NCBI GenBank assembly: GCA_032052615.1
Contig: DAMBWF010000012.1
Location: 1 to 64,000 of the forward strand
Reading direction: 5' to 3'
Source: Pseudomonas_T sp032052615
GTDB taxonomy: Bacteria > Pseudomonadota > Gammaproteobacteria > Pseudomonadales > Pseudomonadaceae
DNA: 64,000 nucleotides
Both the position numbers and the translations under genes were made by a program. The notes beneath the pieces were generated by a model that saw nothing but the letters and a program-made list of their open reading frames with translations, was not told where the DNA came from and searched no databases. The stretch's first letter is position 1, and each line of letters begins with the position of its first letter. This document shows, piece by piece, positions 1-18,700 of the stretch.

Positions 1-2
1 AC

Positions 3-446
3 GCTGGCCTGCACGCTGCGGTGCCTACGGCAGTACTTTTCGTACAGAACCTAGGGCATGTAGGTGTTTTTGTAGGAAATGGAAGTGAGAAAGTTCTTTT
101 CGATCCAGGCGGAAGCTACAAAGTGGATATAAAGGGCTCGGGCGATGCGCTTGAAGGAAGTGATGCGAACCTGGAGGATTACGTACGTTATCAGAGAGAA
201 GATGGTAAAGACGTACGGGTCTATGAGTTCGACATTACCACTGAAGAAGAGTTGACGATAAAGAATCGAATTGATGAAGGCGGTTGCCCTCCTTTATTTT
301 GCGCTACTTGCTCGGGAGAAGTTATTAGGGGAATTGGACCATTTAAAAACATGGGCTCTACTCGAACCCCATGGGGCATAGCGGAAGAAATGGAGAAGAT
401 TAAAAATCCAAGGCCAAGCATATTTCAGCGATTAGAGGAATTATGA
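3..446 (+). CDS. C-terminal part of a probable Rhs/polymorphic toxin (5' end outside window)
   Basis: The reading frame is open from the window edge to TGA at 444-446, so this is the 3' end of a longer gene. Counting from the GTG at 21, the segment has GHVGVFVG (His13), then PLFCATCSGEVI (Cys94 and Cys97). A His on a GHVGVxVG strand followed by a downstream Cys is the order seen in circularly permuted papain/NlpC-P60-like folds, which occur as peptidase or amidase toxin tips. That fold assignment is inference. An Rhs context is suggested by the Rhs core fragment at 1961-3190 and by the tiny membrane-protein gene that follows after one base, as expected for a toxin/immunity pair. The DNA is AT-rich compared with the rest of the window, which suggests horizontal transfer. 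It could also be the tip of another polymorphic toxin class. Confidence 0.6.
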   Translation, partial: AGLHAAVPTAVLFVQNLGHVGVFVGNGSEKVLFDPGGSYKVDIKGSGDALEGSDANLEDYVRYQREDGKDVRVYEFDITTEEELTIKNRIDEGGCPPLFCATCSGEVIRGIGPFKNMGSTRTPWGIAEEMEKIKNPRPSIFQRLEEL

Positions 447-447
447 A

Positions 448-846
448 GTGAGCAAGGCCAGTTCCCTGTGGGCTTTTATATTGCCTGGAATGTTTTATGT
501 TCCGATTTTTTGTATCAATATAAAGCATTTTCCGCGCCTGGAAATTTTCTATGCTTCATTAAATGTAGTGCTTTATATATTTATTTTAATATTTCTGGGG
601 GCCAAAAAACTGAGGGGTGCAAGAGTTTTGTATATTTCAGCATGGCTGGTGCCATATATAGTTTCATCGATTTCATATTTGCTTTCTCTTGCGCTAACAA
701 ACAATACGATTTATATGGCAAGAATATCATTTGTGGATATACTGTTAGTGGCTAGTTTTATGCCTTATTTGGCAATCCAGGCTTGGATTTATAGCGCTTT
801 TATTTCTATTTTCCTGCTATTATTAAGTCTGCGTAATAAGTTATAA
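448..846 (+). CDS. Small integral membrane protein, probable immunity protein
   Basis: This 132-residue protein starts at GTG 448, one base after the toxin stop codon, so the two are almost certainly co-translated. It is very hydrophobic, with about four predicted membrane segments (roughly residues 8-24, 33-51, 62-84 and 98-128) and no recognisable catalytic motif. Its position directly behind a toxin tip, its size and its AT-rich composition fit an inner-membrane immunity protein for a toxin that acts in the periplasm. I do not recognise the family. The function is inferred from position only. Confidence 0.6.
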   Translation: MSKASSLWAFILPGMFYVPIFCINIKHFPRLEIFYASLNVVLYIFILIFLGAKKLRGARVLYISAWLVPYIVSSISYLLSLALTNNTIYMARISFVDILLVASFMPYLAIQAWIYSAFISIFLLLLSLRNKL

Positions 847-1535
847 ACTACGAAGCTTGCAATAGTGGCTCTGTATCTTATCCTGGTCCAAAATTTGGTT
901 TGGGGTGGGGTTTTGAGTGAGTGGAAAGGTAAGTTTAATTTCCATATTGTGCTTGCTTGCTGCTTTATTTATTTTCAAGAAACCACTAACGTTAAGAGCG
1001 CTAAAGCCGTCCCTATTTTTCACAGCAAATAGGAAGCTCTAAAGTTACCAGCAGAAAATCTTGGGTTTAGCTAAAGGAAGTGAGGAGGTCGAAGTTGATG
1101 CTGTATCGATGTAATACTACTTGGATTTTTTAAGGCCACATTTACCGGCGGTAAAGAATGGATGTTAATAATAGCGAATATATTTTGTTGCAGTCTGATA
1201 AAGGTCAACGGTTAGGGATATTAGCACTGGCTATGGCGCGCGCAACTTCTGATTAGAAGACAGCGCCGGCTAAACTACCCGAGCGAACAAAAAGCAGTGA
1301 TCGCAATCGGCTTCTTTTTGTAAAATTAAAATTTTCGATTATTGTTAGTAGGTGTTAGGGCGGAAATGGTGTGGCCTGGGCAGCAGTAATTATAGATAGT
1401 CAAAAAAAGCAAATAGATAATACTATTGTTGTCATGGCGAGACCTTTGAGGATAGGTCTTTTCCCGTCTTCTATAGTGCGGTGTTTAATCGAAGGTATAT
1501 AGCCGAATCCTGCTCCCAAGGTTTAGGGAATTAAA
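847..1535. other. AT-rich stretch without an intact gene
   Basis: About 690 bases between two small membrane-protein genes. Only short open frames are present in several phases, none with a convincing ribosome-binding site. One sub-region (1033-1168) looks like decayed coding DNA and is listed separately. A 32-codon frame at 1158-1256 has no other support. This fits an immunity-gene graveyard behind an Rhs locus, but the content cannot be identified. Confidence 0.6.
1033..1168 (+). pseudogene. Possible decayed fragment of a small coding sequence
   Basis: Two adjacent phases read like protein: EALKLPAENLG from 1033, then, after a phase change near 1070, LAKGSEEVEVDAVSM, a TAA stop, and YYLDFLRPHLPAVKNGC ending at TAA 1166-1168. 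The pieces join into a plausible C-terminal tail interrupted by one frameshift and one stop. No family is recognised. A cargo or immunity gene remnant of the Rhs locus is possible, but chance cannot be excluded over so short a stretch. Confidence 0.25.
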
Positions 1536-1901
1536 ATGTTACGCATATTTTTCCAGGTTTTTTATATCGTTTTTTTTATTTTTAGCCTATTGGTTTCTGG
1601 ATTTTTCCTTGTTATGGGGTTGGTTTCTTCTCAAGCTTTCAATATAGAAGATTTTGTGGCGGCTATATTTGTATCAAACATACACTTTGTGCCGTTTTTG
1701 TATGTCTTTTTGATAAAAACAAGAAGCCTTTGGGGTGGTGCGGTAGGGATTTTATTATCTCCTCTTGCCTTGGTTGTTCATTACGTTTTGTCTGCTGTTT
1801 GCGCGCACGCCCCGTTCTTTTGGATACCGATTGCAATGTTTTTGGAGTTCATGTTCTATCTTTGCGTTTTTTTGGGTATCAAAAGATATACAGGGCTATA
1901 G
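1536..1901 (+). CDS. Small integral membrane protein, possible orphan immunity protein
   Basis: This 121-residue, AT-rich reading frame starts at ATG 1536. It is highly hydrophobic, with about four membrane segments (residues 4-32, 42-60, 66-90 and 92-115). It shares no obvious sequence with the membrane protein at 448-846 but has the same size and topology. There is no toxin directly upstream. In Rhs loci, immunity genes of displaced toxin tips often persist without their toxin, and this could be one. The function is unknown. The start is supported only by the length of the frame; the preceding aaggtttagggaatt is a weak ribosome-binding site. Confidence 0.5.
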   Translation: MLRIFFQVFYIVFFIFSLLVSGFFLVMGLVSSQAFNIEDFVAAIFVSNIHFVPFLYVFLIKTRSLWGGAVGILLSPLALVVHYVLSAVCAHAPFFWIPIAMFLEFMFYLCVFLGIKRYTGL

Positions 1902-1960
1902 CTTGGTCGATCTGTTGCGCTTGATAATGCGCTGGATACGTTTGCTGCCTGATGCGGTAG

Positions 1961-3190
1961 GAATGGGAAGCGAAGTATCCAGCGCTGGGCAACCGCGAGG
2001 CCACCGTGCTGCCGGACGGTCGCACCCTCAACACCCTGACCTACGGCAGCGGCCACGTGCACCAGATCAACCTGGACTTCCGGACGATCTGCGACTTCGA
2101 GCGCGACGCCCTGCACCGGGAAGTGGGGCGCAGCCAGGGCGCGCTGTTCACCCAGTACAGCCTCGACCCCCTGGGCCGGCTGTTGCAGAGCCAGGCGCGC
2201 CTGCAGCGCGAGGCGGCCGAACCCCTGGCCGGGCAGGGCGCCCAGGCCAGCCCGGCGAGCCAGGGCCAGCGCATCGCGCGGCGCTACCAGTACGACCTGG
2301 CGGGCCAGCTCACCACCCTGGCCGACCGTCGCCAGGGCGTGACCCAATACGGCTACGACGCCCTGGGCCGGCTGCGGGCGGCGCTGTCGCCGCGTGGCGA
2401 GGAACTGTTCGCCTTCGACCCGGCGCACAACCTGATGGAGCCGGAGCAGGCGCGGCGCGAGGAAGCCAAGGCGCGCAAGACCCAGTGGACCGAGGAAGAA
2501 TGGTCGGCCTACGTACAGGCCAACCTGGACAACCCCGCCTTCAACCCGCTCTTGACCCCGGCCGAAGCCGCCTCCGACCCCAGCGCCTGGGGCGAGCGCA
2601 AGCCCAACCGGCTGCGGGTGTGGCGGGAACACCGCTACGCCTACGATGCCTGGGGCAACTGCATCGAGAAAAAATCCGGGCCGAACCAGGTCCGTCGCTT
2701 CGACTGGGACGCCGACCACCAACTGAGCCGGGCGACGATCGAGAAACGCAACGGCCGCTTCGTCCACGTGGAGCGCTGGGGTTACGACTACGACCCCTTC
2801 GGCCGGCGGATCGCCAAGTACCGGCTCGACCGCAACAGCACCCGCTCGCCGCGCCCATGGCAGGACCCGGACGCCACCCACTTCGCCTGGGACGGCAACC
2901 GGCTGCTGCTGGAGCGGCGGGGCGGGCGGCAGAGCCTGTATCTGTACGAACCCGACAGCTTCGTGCCGTTGGCGCTGGTGCGCAGCGAAGTCAAGACACC
3001 CGTACCCGAGGACGACATCCCGCTACCGGCCGAATGGCTGGCCTTGAAGGACCTGCACCCGGAACACTGGGCGACCACCACCGGGGCGATGCAGCGCAAG
3101 ATCGAAACCAAGCGCCAGGCGAGGCGGGCGCGGCTGGGCCTCGCCGACGAAGCCCCATTCAGCTCTTGGATCATCGGCACGTATCACCAG
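1961..3190 (+). pseudogene. Rhs core-repeat fragment, truncated at both ends
   Basis: Starting directly after an in-frame TAG (1958-1960), this frame encodes YD-repeat Rhs sequence: EWEAKYPALGNRE, LPDGRTLNTLTYGSGHVHQI, YQYDLAGQLTTLADR, TQYGYDALGRLRAAL, HRYAYDAWGNCIEKK and WGYDYDPFGRRIAKY. There is no start region, because homology begins in mid-repeat, and no C-terminal core motif or toxin tip. Recognisable Rhs sequence stops at about SSWIIGTYHQ, near 3190. The open frame continues to 4081 only as antisense of the hydrolase gene. GC content changes abruptly from AT-rich to GC-rich near 1960. This is a displaced rhs core segment, probably left by recombination between rhs copies. A GTG at 2006 could start translation, but the product would be a fragment. 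Confidence 0.75.
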
Positions 3191-3199
3191 CCAGTGACC

Positions 3200-4159
3200 T
3201 CATGCCATCCATCCCATTACCCACTCCATCAACTCCCGCTGCAACCCTTCGACTTCCGCCACCAGGCCGGCCATGCGCAGGTAGTCGTGGGTCAGGCCGG
3301 GTTGGAGGCTGAGGTGGAGGGTGTTGCCCGCGTCGCGAAGGCGGTTGGCGTAGGCGAGGCCTTCGTCGTGGAGGGGGTCGTATTCGGCGAGGCCGAGGTA
3401 GGTGGGGGGAAGGCCGTGGAGGGTGCCCGCCAGCAGGGGCGAGGCGCGCCAGTCCTCGTGATCGGCAGGGTTGGGCAGGTAGTGGCGGTAGAACCAGTCG
3501 AGGGTGTCGGTTTCCAGCAGGTGGCCTTCCGCGTAGCGGTCGTGGGAGGGGTATCGGTGGGAAACGTCGGTGACGGGGTAGAGCAGGACTTGGGCGCGGG
3601 GACGCAGGGCCAGGGTGGTGGGGCGATGGCAGGCGTGCAGGGTGAGCACGGTCGCCAGGGTGGCGCCGACGCTGTCGCCGCCGAAGGCGGCGCGGGTGGG
3701 TTCGAGTCCGAGGCCGCGGCCCTGTTCGGCCAGCCAGTTGGCGCCGTCCAGGGCGTCCAGCACCGCCGTCGGGAACGGCCACTCCGGGGCCAGCCGGTAG
3801 TCCAGGGCGAGGATCGCGCAGTCGCCTGCCCGGGCCAGGCGCCGGCACAGCGCGTCGTGGGAGTCGAGGCTGCCAACCACGTAGCCGCCGCCGTGGAAGT
3901 ACAGCAGCACGGGTTGGGCATCGGCGGCGCCGGGTCTTCGGTACAGGCGCGCCTCCAGGGTATGGCCGTCCCGCGTCGGATAGCGGTGGGAGGTGACGTC
4001 CAGGTCCTGCGGCGGGTCGTTGTCCAGCAGGGGCGAGGTCCGCTCGAATTCGGCTCGCGCCTGTTCCACCGGCAGGCGTGACATGGGCTGGCTCTTGCCG
4101 CTCAGGCGGCTGAGTTCGGCGAGTTCGAGAAAGGCGTCGATGTCGGGGTGAAGAGGCAT
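3200..4159 (-). CDS. Alpha/beta hydrolase of the HSL/esterase family, last gene of the pyoverdine NRPS operon
   Basis: This 319-residue cytoplasmic protein has all the marks of the hormone-sensitive-lipase/carboxylesterase family: an oxyanion-hole HGGG at 89-92, nucleophile Ser163 in GDSVG, Asp261 in EYDPL and His291 in LTHDYLR. There is no signal peptide. It starts 21 bases after the stop of the thioesterase-bearing NRPS gene and should be transcribed from the same PvdS-type promoter at 19390. An esterase here is not part of the P. aeruginosa pvd set as I know it. It might remove mis-acylated or lactonised intermediates, or hydrolyse an ester in the siderophore. These roles are inference, since nothing in the sequence fixes the substrate. 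Its 3' end lies about 10 bases from the Rhs remnant. Confidence 0.8.
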   Translation of the reverse strand: MPLHPDIDAFLELAELSRLSGKSQPMSRLPVEQARAEFERTSPLLDNDPPQDLDVTSHRYPTRDGHTLEARLYRRPGAADAQPVLLYFHGGGYVVGSLDSHDALCRRLARAGDCAILALDYRLAPEWPFPTAVLDALDGANWLAEQGRGLGLEPTRAAFGGDSVGATLATVLTLHACHRPTTLALRPRAQVLLYPVTDVSHRYPSHDRYAEGHLLETDTLDWFYRHYLPNPADHEDWRASPLLAGTLHGLPPTYLGLAEYDPLHDEGLAYANRLRDAGNTLHLSLQPGLTHDYLRMAGLVAEVEGLQRELMEWVMGWMA

Positions 4160-4180
4160 CGGGAAAATCCTGTGGAAAGG

Positions 4181-12770
<8,590 letters not shown>

Positions 12771-12778
<8 letters not shown>

Positions 12779-15700
12779 GGGTTTCCTCCAGTTCGTCGAA
12801 CGCGTCGAGGATCAGCGCCAGCTCGTCGTCGGCCGGGGCCTCGGCGCGCCGCTCCTCGATCCACGCGGCGATGCGTTCGAGGGAGCCACGCCGGTAGAAC
12901 TCCTTCACCGGCACCTCGATGCCGATTTCGTCGCGGATGCGGGCGATGACGCCGATCAGTTGCAGCGAGTGGCCGCCCAGCTCGAAGAAGTTGTCGTGCG
13001 GGCCGACCCCCTCCACCCGCAGCGCCTGGGCCCAGAGGGCCGCCAATTGCCGTTGCAGCGGCGTTCGCGGCGCGACCCGTCGTCGAGCGGGGTCGGCGCG
13101 ATCCGGCGCCGGCAGGGCGTGGCGGTCCAGCTTGCCGTTGGCGGTCAACGGCAGCGCCGGCAGCAGGATCAGGTGCGCCGGCACCATGTATTCGGGCAGG
13201 CGTTCCAGCAGGTGGGCCCGCAGCGTTTCGGCCAGGGTCTCGTGGGCTTCCGGCTCGGCTTCCAGCAGGCTGGCGTCCATCGGTACCAAGTAGGCGGCCA
13301 GGCGTTCGGCGCCTTCCAGAGGCAGCACCCGGACTTCCCGGACCTGGGGATGGCTCGCCAGGCGCGCCTCGATCTCGCCCGGTTCGATACGGAAGCCACG
13401 GATCTTCACCTGATGGTCGTTGCGGCCGATGTAGTCGAATTCGCCGTCGGCACGGCAGCGCGCCAGGTCGCCGGTGCGGTACAGGCGCGCGCCCGGCTCG
13501 CCGGGGAAGGGCGACGGGACGAAGCGCTCGGCGCTCAGGCCGGGGCGCCCCAGGTAGCCCCGGGAGAGCCCCGGGCCGCCCACGTAGAGCTCGCCCACGC
13601 CGCCCGGCGCCACCGGTTGCAGGCCAGGGTCCAGCAGGTACCAGCCGAGGTCGGGGATCGCCCCGCCAAGGGGGCTGCGCACCGCGCCGTCCAGGTCCTG
13701 GCGGCCCAGCGGCCGGTAGGTGACATGCACGGTAGTCTCGGTGATGCCGTACATGTTGATCAGCCGCGGCGCCTCGTCGCCGAAGCGCTCGAACCAGGGC
13801 GCCAGGCTGGCGGTTTCCAGGGCCTCGCCACCGAACACCACGTAGCGCAGGGCGAGGGCCGGGCGGGGCTCGGCCTCGCAAAGCACGCGCATCAACGGGC
13901 GGAACGCCGAGGGGGTCTGGTTGAGCACGGTCACGCCCTCCCGCCGCAGCAGCGCGGCGAACGCCTCGGGCGAGCGGCTGACCGCGTAGGGCACGATCGC
14001 CAGGCGCCCGCCATGGAGCAGCGCGCCGAAGATCTCCCAGACCGAGAAATCGAAGGCGAAGGAGTGGAACAGGGTCCACACGTCATCCTCGCCGAAGCCG
14101 AACCAGGCATCGGTGGCGTCGAACAGCCGGGTGACGTTGCGCTGGGTCATTTGCGCGCCCTTGGGCCGTCCGGTGGAGCCGGAGGTGTAGATGACGTAGG
14201 CAAGGGCGTCCGGCGCGCTGTCCTCGTCGAGATTGCCATCGGGGCACGCCGCCAGGGCCGTGTCGGTGTCCAGGCACAACGAGCGAACCCCGTCCGGCGC
14301 CGGCCAGCCGGCCAGCCACTCGGCGCGGGTCAGCAGCAACGACAGGCCGCTGTCTTCCACCATGTACTGCAAGCGCTCGGCCGGGTAGTCCGGGTCCAGG
14401 GGCAGGTAGGCGGCGCCGCTCTTGAGCACCGCCAGCAGGGCGACGATCAGCTCCGGGGAACGCTCCAGAGCGACCCCCACCAGCACCTCCGGCCCGGCGC
14501 CCAGGGCGCGCAGGCGGCGGGCCAGGCGGTTGGCGTCGCGGTTGAGCGCCCCGTAGGTCAGGGTCCGGCCTTCGTGGCTGACGGCGATGGCCTCGGGACG
14601 CCGCGCGGCGACGGCCTCGAAGCGCCGTTGCAGGCTGCCCGCCCGGGGCGCGCGGGCCGGTCGTGGGTTCCAGCGTTGAAGCTGCTCCGCGGCCCGCGCC
14701 TCGCTCAGCAACGGCAGGTCCGCCACGAGGCGCTCCGGCGTCGCGGTGATCGCTTGCAGCAGGGTCAGCCAGTGTTCCGCCAGGCGGGCGATGGTGGCTT
14801 CGTCGAACAGCGCCTTGGCGTAACTGAAGCTGGCCGCCAGGGCTTCCCCGGATTCGAAGGTGCTGAGCATCAATTCGAACTTGGCGCAGGGGTTCTCCGC
14901 TTCCAGGGGCTCGATCCGCAGGCCGGGCAGCGCCGCCGGGTCGACGGCGTCGTCGCTGCGGTGGTTGTACATCACCTGGAACAGCGGCGCGTGGCCCAGG
15001 TCCCGCTCCGGCTGCAAGGCGTCCACCAGGCGTTCGAACGGCAGGTCCTGATGGGCCTGGGCGGCCAGGGTGTCGGCCTTGACCCGTTCGAGGAAAGCCC
15101 GGAACGGCTCGTCCGGACGTACCTCGGCGCGCAGCACCAGGGTGTTGACGAACAGGCCGATCAAGCCCTCGGTCTCCAACCGGTTGCGGTGGGAGGCGGG
15201 CACGCCGACGCGGATGTCCGTTAGGCCGGAATAGCGGTACAGCAAGGCCTGGAACCCAGCCAGCAGCACGGTGAATAGCGTGGTGCCCTCGGCCTGGGCG
15301 AGGCGCCGCAGGGCGCGGGCCAGGGGTAGCGGCAACTCCAGGTTGCAAGAGGCGCCTTCCGGGCTGGCCAAGGCATGGCGCGGCCGGTCGAAGGGCAAGT
15401 CGAGGGGCGGGTGGTGGTCTCCCAGGCGGTCGCGCCAGTAGGCCAGTTGGCGCTGGGACTCGCCCCGTGCCATCCAGTCCCGCTGCCAGGCCGCGTAGTC
15501 GGCGTACTGCACCGGCAAGCCGGGTAGCGCGGCGGGGGCTCCGCCGCACCGGGCGGCGTACAGGCGGGTCAGCTCGTTCACCATCACCGGCACCGAGCCG
15601 CCGTCGAAGGCGATGTGGTGCAGCACCGCGATCAGCACATGATGGTCTTCGCCCAGGCGAGCCAGGGTCAGGCGCAAGGGGCCTTCGTGGGCCAGGTCGA

Positions 15701-18700
15701 ACGGGCGCAGGGCGGCCTGTTCGATCAGCGCCTGGAGCGGCGTATCGGGTGCCAGGGACAGGACTTCGAGGGGCGGCGCCAGCACGTCCGGCGCTTCGAT
15801 CCGCTGGAATACCTCGCCGTCCCGCTCCCGGTAGCGGGTGCGGAGGATCTCGTGGCGCGCCACCAGGTCGGCGAAGGCTCGCTGCAGGGCATCCCGGTCC
15901 AGGACGCCGCGCAGGCGCAGCGCCAGGGGAATGCCATAGGCGGCGCTCTGTGGGTCGAGCCTCCACAGGAACCATTGCCGGCGTTGCGCGTAGGACAAGG
16001 GCAGCGCGCCGTCCCGGGGGATCGGCCGCAGGGGGGCCGAGTCGTCCCCGCGCGCCTGCTCGACCCGTTCGACGAAGTCTTCCAGGCGTGGCCGCTCGAA
16101 CAGGGCGCGCAACGGCACCTCGCAGGCGAGCCGCTGGCGTAGCCGGCTGACGACTTGGGTGGCCAGCAGCGAATGACCGCCGAGGCCGAAGAAGTCGTCG
16201 TCCAGGCCGACCCGTTCCAGGCGCAGCACTTCCCGCCAGATCGCCGCCACCTGGCGCTGGGCCTCGCTCGCGGGTGGGCGGTGGGTCGCCTGGACGACGC
16301 GCGAGTCCGGCGCCGGCAGCGCCTTGCGGTCGAGCTTGCCGTTGGGCGACAGCGGCAGGCGCGGCAGCGCCACCAGGTGAGTGGGCACCATATAGTCCGG
16401 CAGGCCCCGGCGCAGGCGCTCCTGCAGCGAGGCGCGCCAGGCGGCGAGGGCTTCGTCGTCTTCCAGCAGGCTGGAATCGATGGGCGCCAGGTAGGCCGCC
16501 AGTTGCAGGCGACCCGGCTCGCCCAGGGCGATGACCAGGGCCTCGCGAACGTCCGGCTGTTCCAGCAGGCGGGCCTCGATCTCGCCCGGTTCGATACGGA
16601 AGCCACGGATCTTCACCTGATGATCGAGGCGGCCGGCGTACTCGATGCCGCCGTCCTCCCGGTAACGGGCCAGGTCGCCGGTGCGGTACAGACGCCCGCC
16701 GGGCTGGGCGCCGAAGGGATCGGGGACGAAGCGCTCGGCGGTGAGGCCCGGGCGGCCGAAGTAGCCGCGAGCCAGCAGGTCGCCGCCGATCGTCAGTTCG
16801 CCGGTTACCCCGATGGGCGCCGGTTGCAGTCCGGCGTCGAGGATATGGATGGCGCGACCGGGCAGGACGTGGCCGATCGGCAAATGGGTGGGCAGCGCGC
16901 GGGCGCCGCCGACATAGTCGGTGCAGTCGTGGCAGGTCACCGTGACGGTGGCCTCGGTGGGGCCGTAGGTATTGAGCAGGCGCACCCCGGCGAGGCCCGC
17001 GCGGCGCCACAGGGCCAGGCCCTCCACGGGCATCGCCTCGCCGCCGGCGTGGACTCGTCGCAGCCGGCCCAGGGAGCGCGGGCCGGCGGCGGCGAAGTCC
17101 CGGGCCAGCATGAACCAGTAGGCGGTGGTGACGTCCACCACGCTGATGGATTCGGCCAGCAGGGTGGCGCGGAAGGTCTCGCTGTCCCACAGCTCGGGGC
17201 CGCGCAACACCACCGAGGCGCCCAGGGTCAGCGCCGGGTAGAGCTGCTCGACGAAGCCGTCGAAGTTGAAGGTGGAGAATTGCAGGACGCGGTCGTCCGG
17301 ACGCAGGTCGAAGAACTCCACCGAGACCCGGGTGTGGCGGGCCAGGGCCCGGTGCTCGATGCCCACGCCCTTGGGCCGCCCGGTGGAGCCGGAGGTGAAC
17401 ATCACGTAGGCGAGGTTGCGCGGGTCGGGCGTGGCGTCGAGGTTTTCCGCCGACTGCTCGGCCAGATCGGCGCCGTCGGCGCTCAGGCAGAGCGCGGGCA
17501 GCCCGGGGGGGAGTGGCAGGCGCGGCAGCAGGGCGGCCTGGGTCAGCACCAGGCCCATGCCGCTGTCCTCGATCATCCCGCCCAGGCGTTCGGCGGGGTA
17601 GGCCGGGTCCAGGGGCACGTAGGCGCCGCCGGCCTTGAGCACCGCCAGCAGGCCCACCACCATTTCCAGCGAGCGCTCCACGGCGATTCCCACTACGGTG
17701 TCGGGGCCGACGCCATGGGCCCGCAGGACATGGGCCAGGCGGTTGGCCCAGGCGTTCAGTTCGCCGTAGCCGAGGCGACGCTCGCCCAGGGACAGGGCGG
17801 GTGCTTCCGGTCGCTCGGCGGCGCGGGCCTCGAACAGGCGGTGCACGCAGGTGGCGTCCGGGTAGTCGTCGACGCGGCGGTTCCACTGCGCGAGCATCCG
17901 CTCGCGCTCGCCGTCCTCCAACAGGAGCAAGGCGTCCAGGCGGCTCTCCGGCCGCGTCAGCAGGCCCTCCAGCAGGCGCCGCCAGTGGCGGGCGATGCGC
18001 TCCACGGTAGCCGGACGGTACAGCGCGGCGTTGTACTCCAGCACCGCTTCGAAGCCCTCGGCGGTAGCCGCCACGTCCAGGGACAGGTCGAACTTGGCCT
18101 GAGCCGGTTCGCCTTCTTCCAGGCTCGTTCGCAGGCCCGGCAACGTGTTGGCGGCACCGCCGGCGTCCACTTGCCAGTTGAAGAGTGTCTGGAACAGCGG
18201 CGTGGCGCTGGCGCTGCGCTCCACCTCGAAGCTTTCCAGCAGCCGCTCGAAGGGCACGTCGGCGTGTTCCAGGGCGGCCAGGGACTCGGCCCGCAGCCGG
18301 GCCAGCAGCTCGGCCACGGTCAGGCCCGGCTCCAGGCGCGCGCGGTACAACTGGGTGCTCATGAAACAGCCCACCAGGCCCTGGGTTTCCGGACGCTGGC
18401 GGTTGGCGTAGGGCACGCCCACGGCGAAGCCGCCCTGGCCGCTGTAGCGGCTCAGCAGCAGTTGCCAGGCGGCCAGCAGCGGCACGAAGGGGGTTCCCGC
18501 CTGGCGTCGCAGCGCCTCGGCCAGGGCCTCGTCCAGGCGGAAGCGATGCTGCCCGGCGGGCCGCGGGTCGCCCGGACGGCGCGGGAAGTCGGTGGGCAAT
18601 TCCAGCGGCGGCAGGCGTTCGCCCAGGTAGTCGCGCCAGTAGGCCAGGGAGGCGTCGTGGCGACGCAGGGGATCGCGCTCCCAGCGGGCGTAGTCTGCGT

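Noticed and set aside
841..1023. 60-codon minus-strand frame in the AT-rich region
   Set aside because: No ribosome-binding site and no protein-like features.
2006..4081. Plus-strand frame that continues the Rhs fragment through the hydrolase region
   Set aside because: Beyond about 3190 the frame is antisense of the intact hydrolase and has no Rhs repeats; only 1961-3190 is kept as a remnant.
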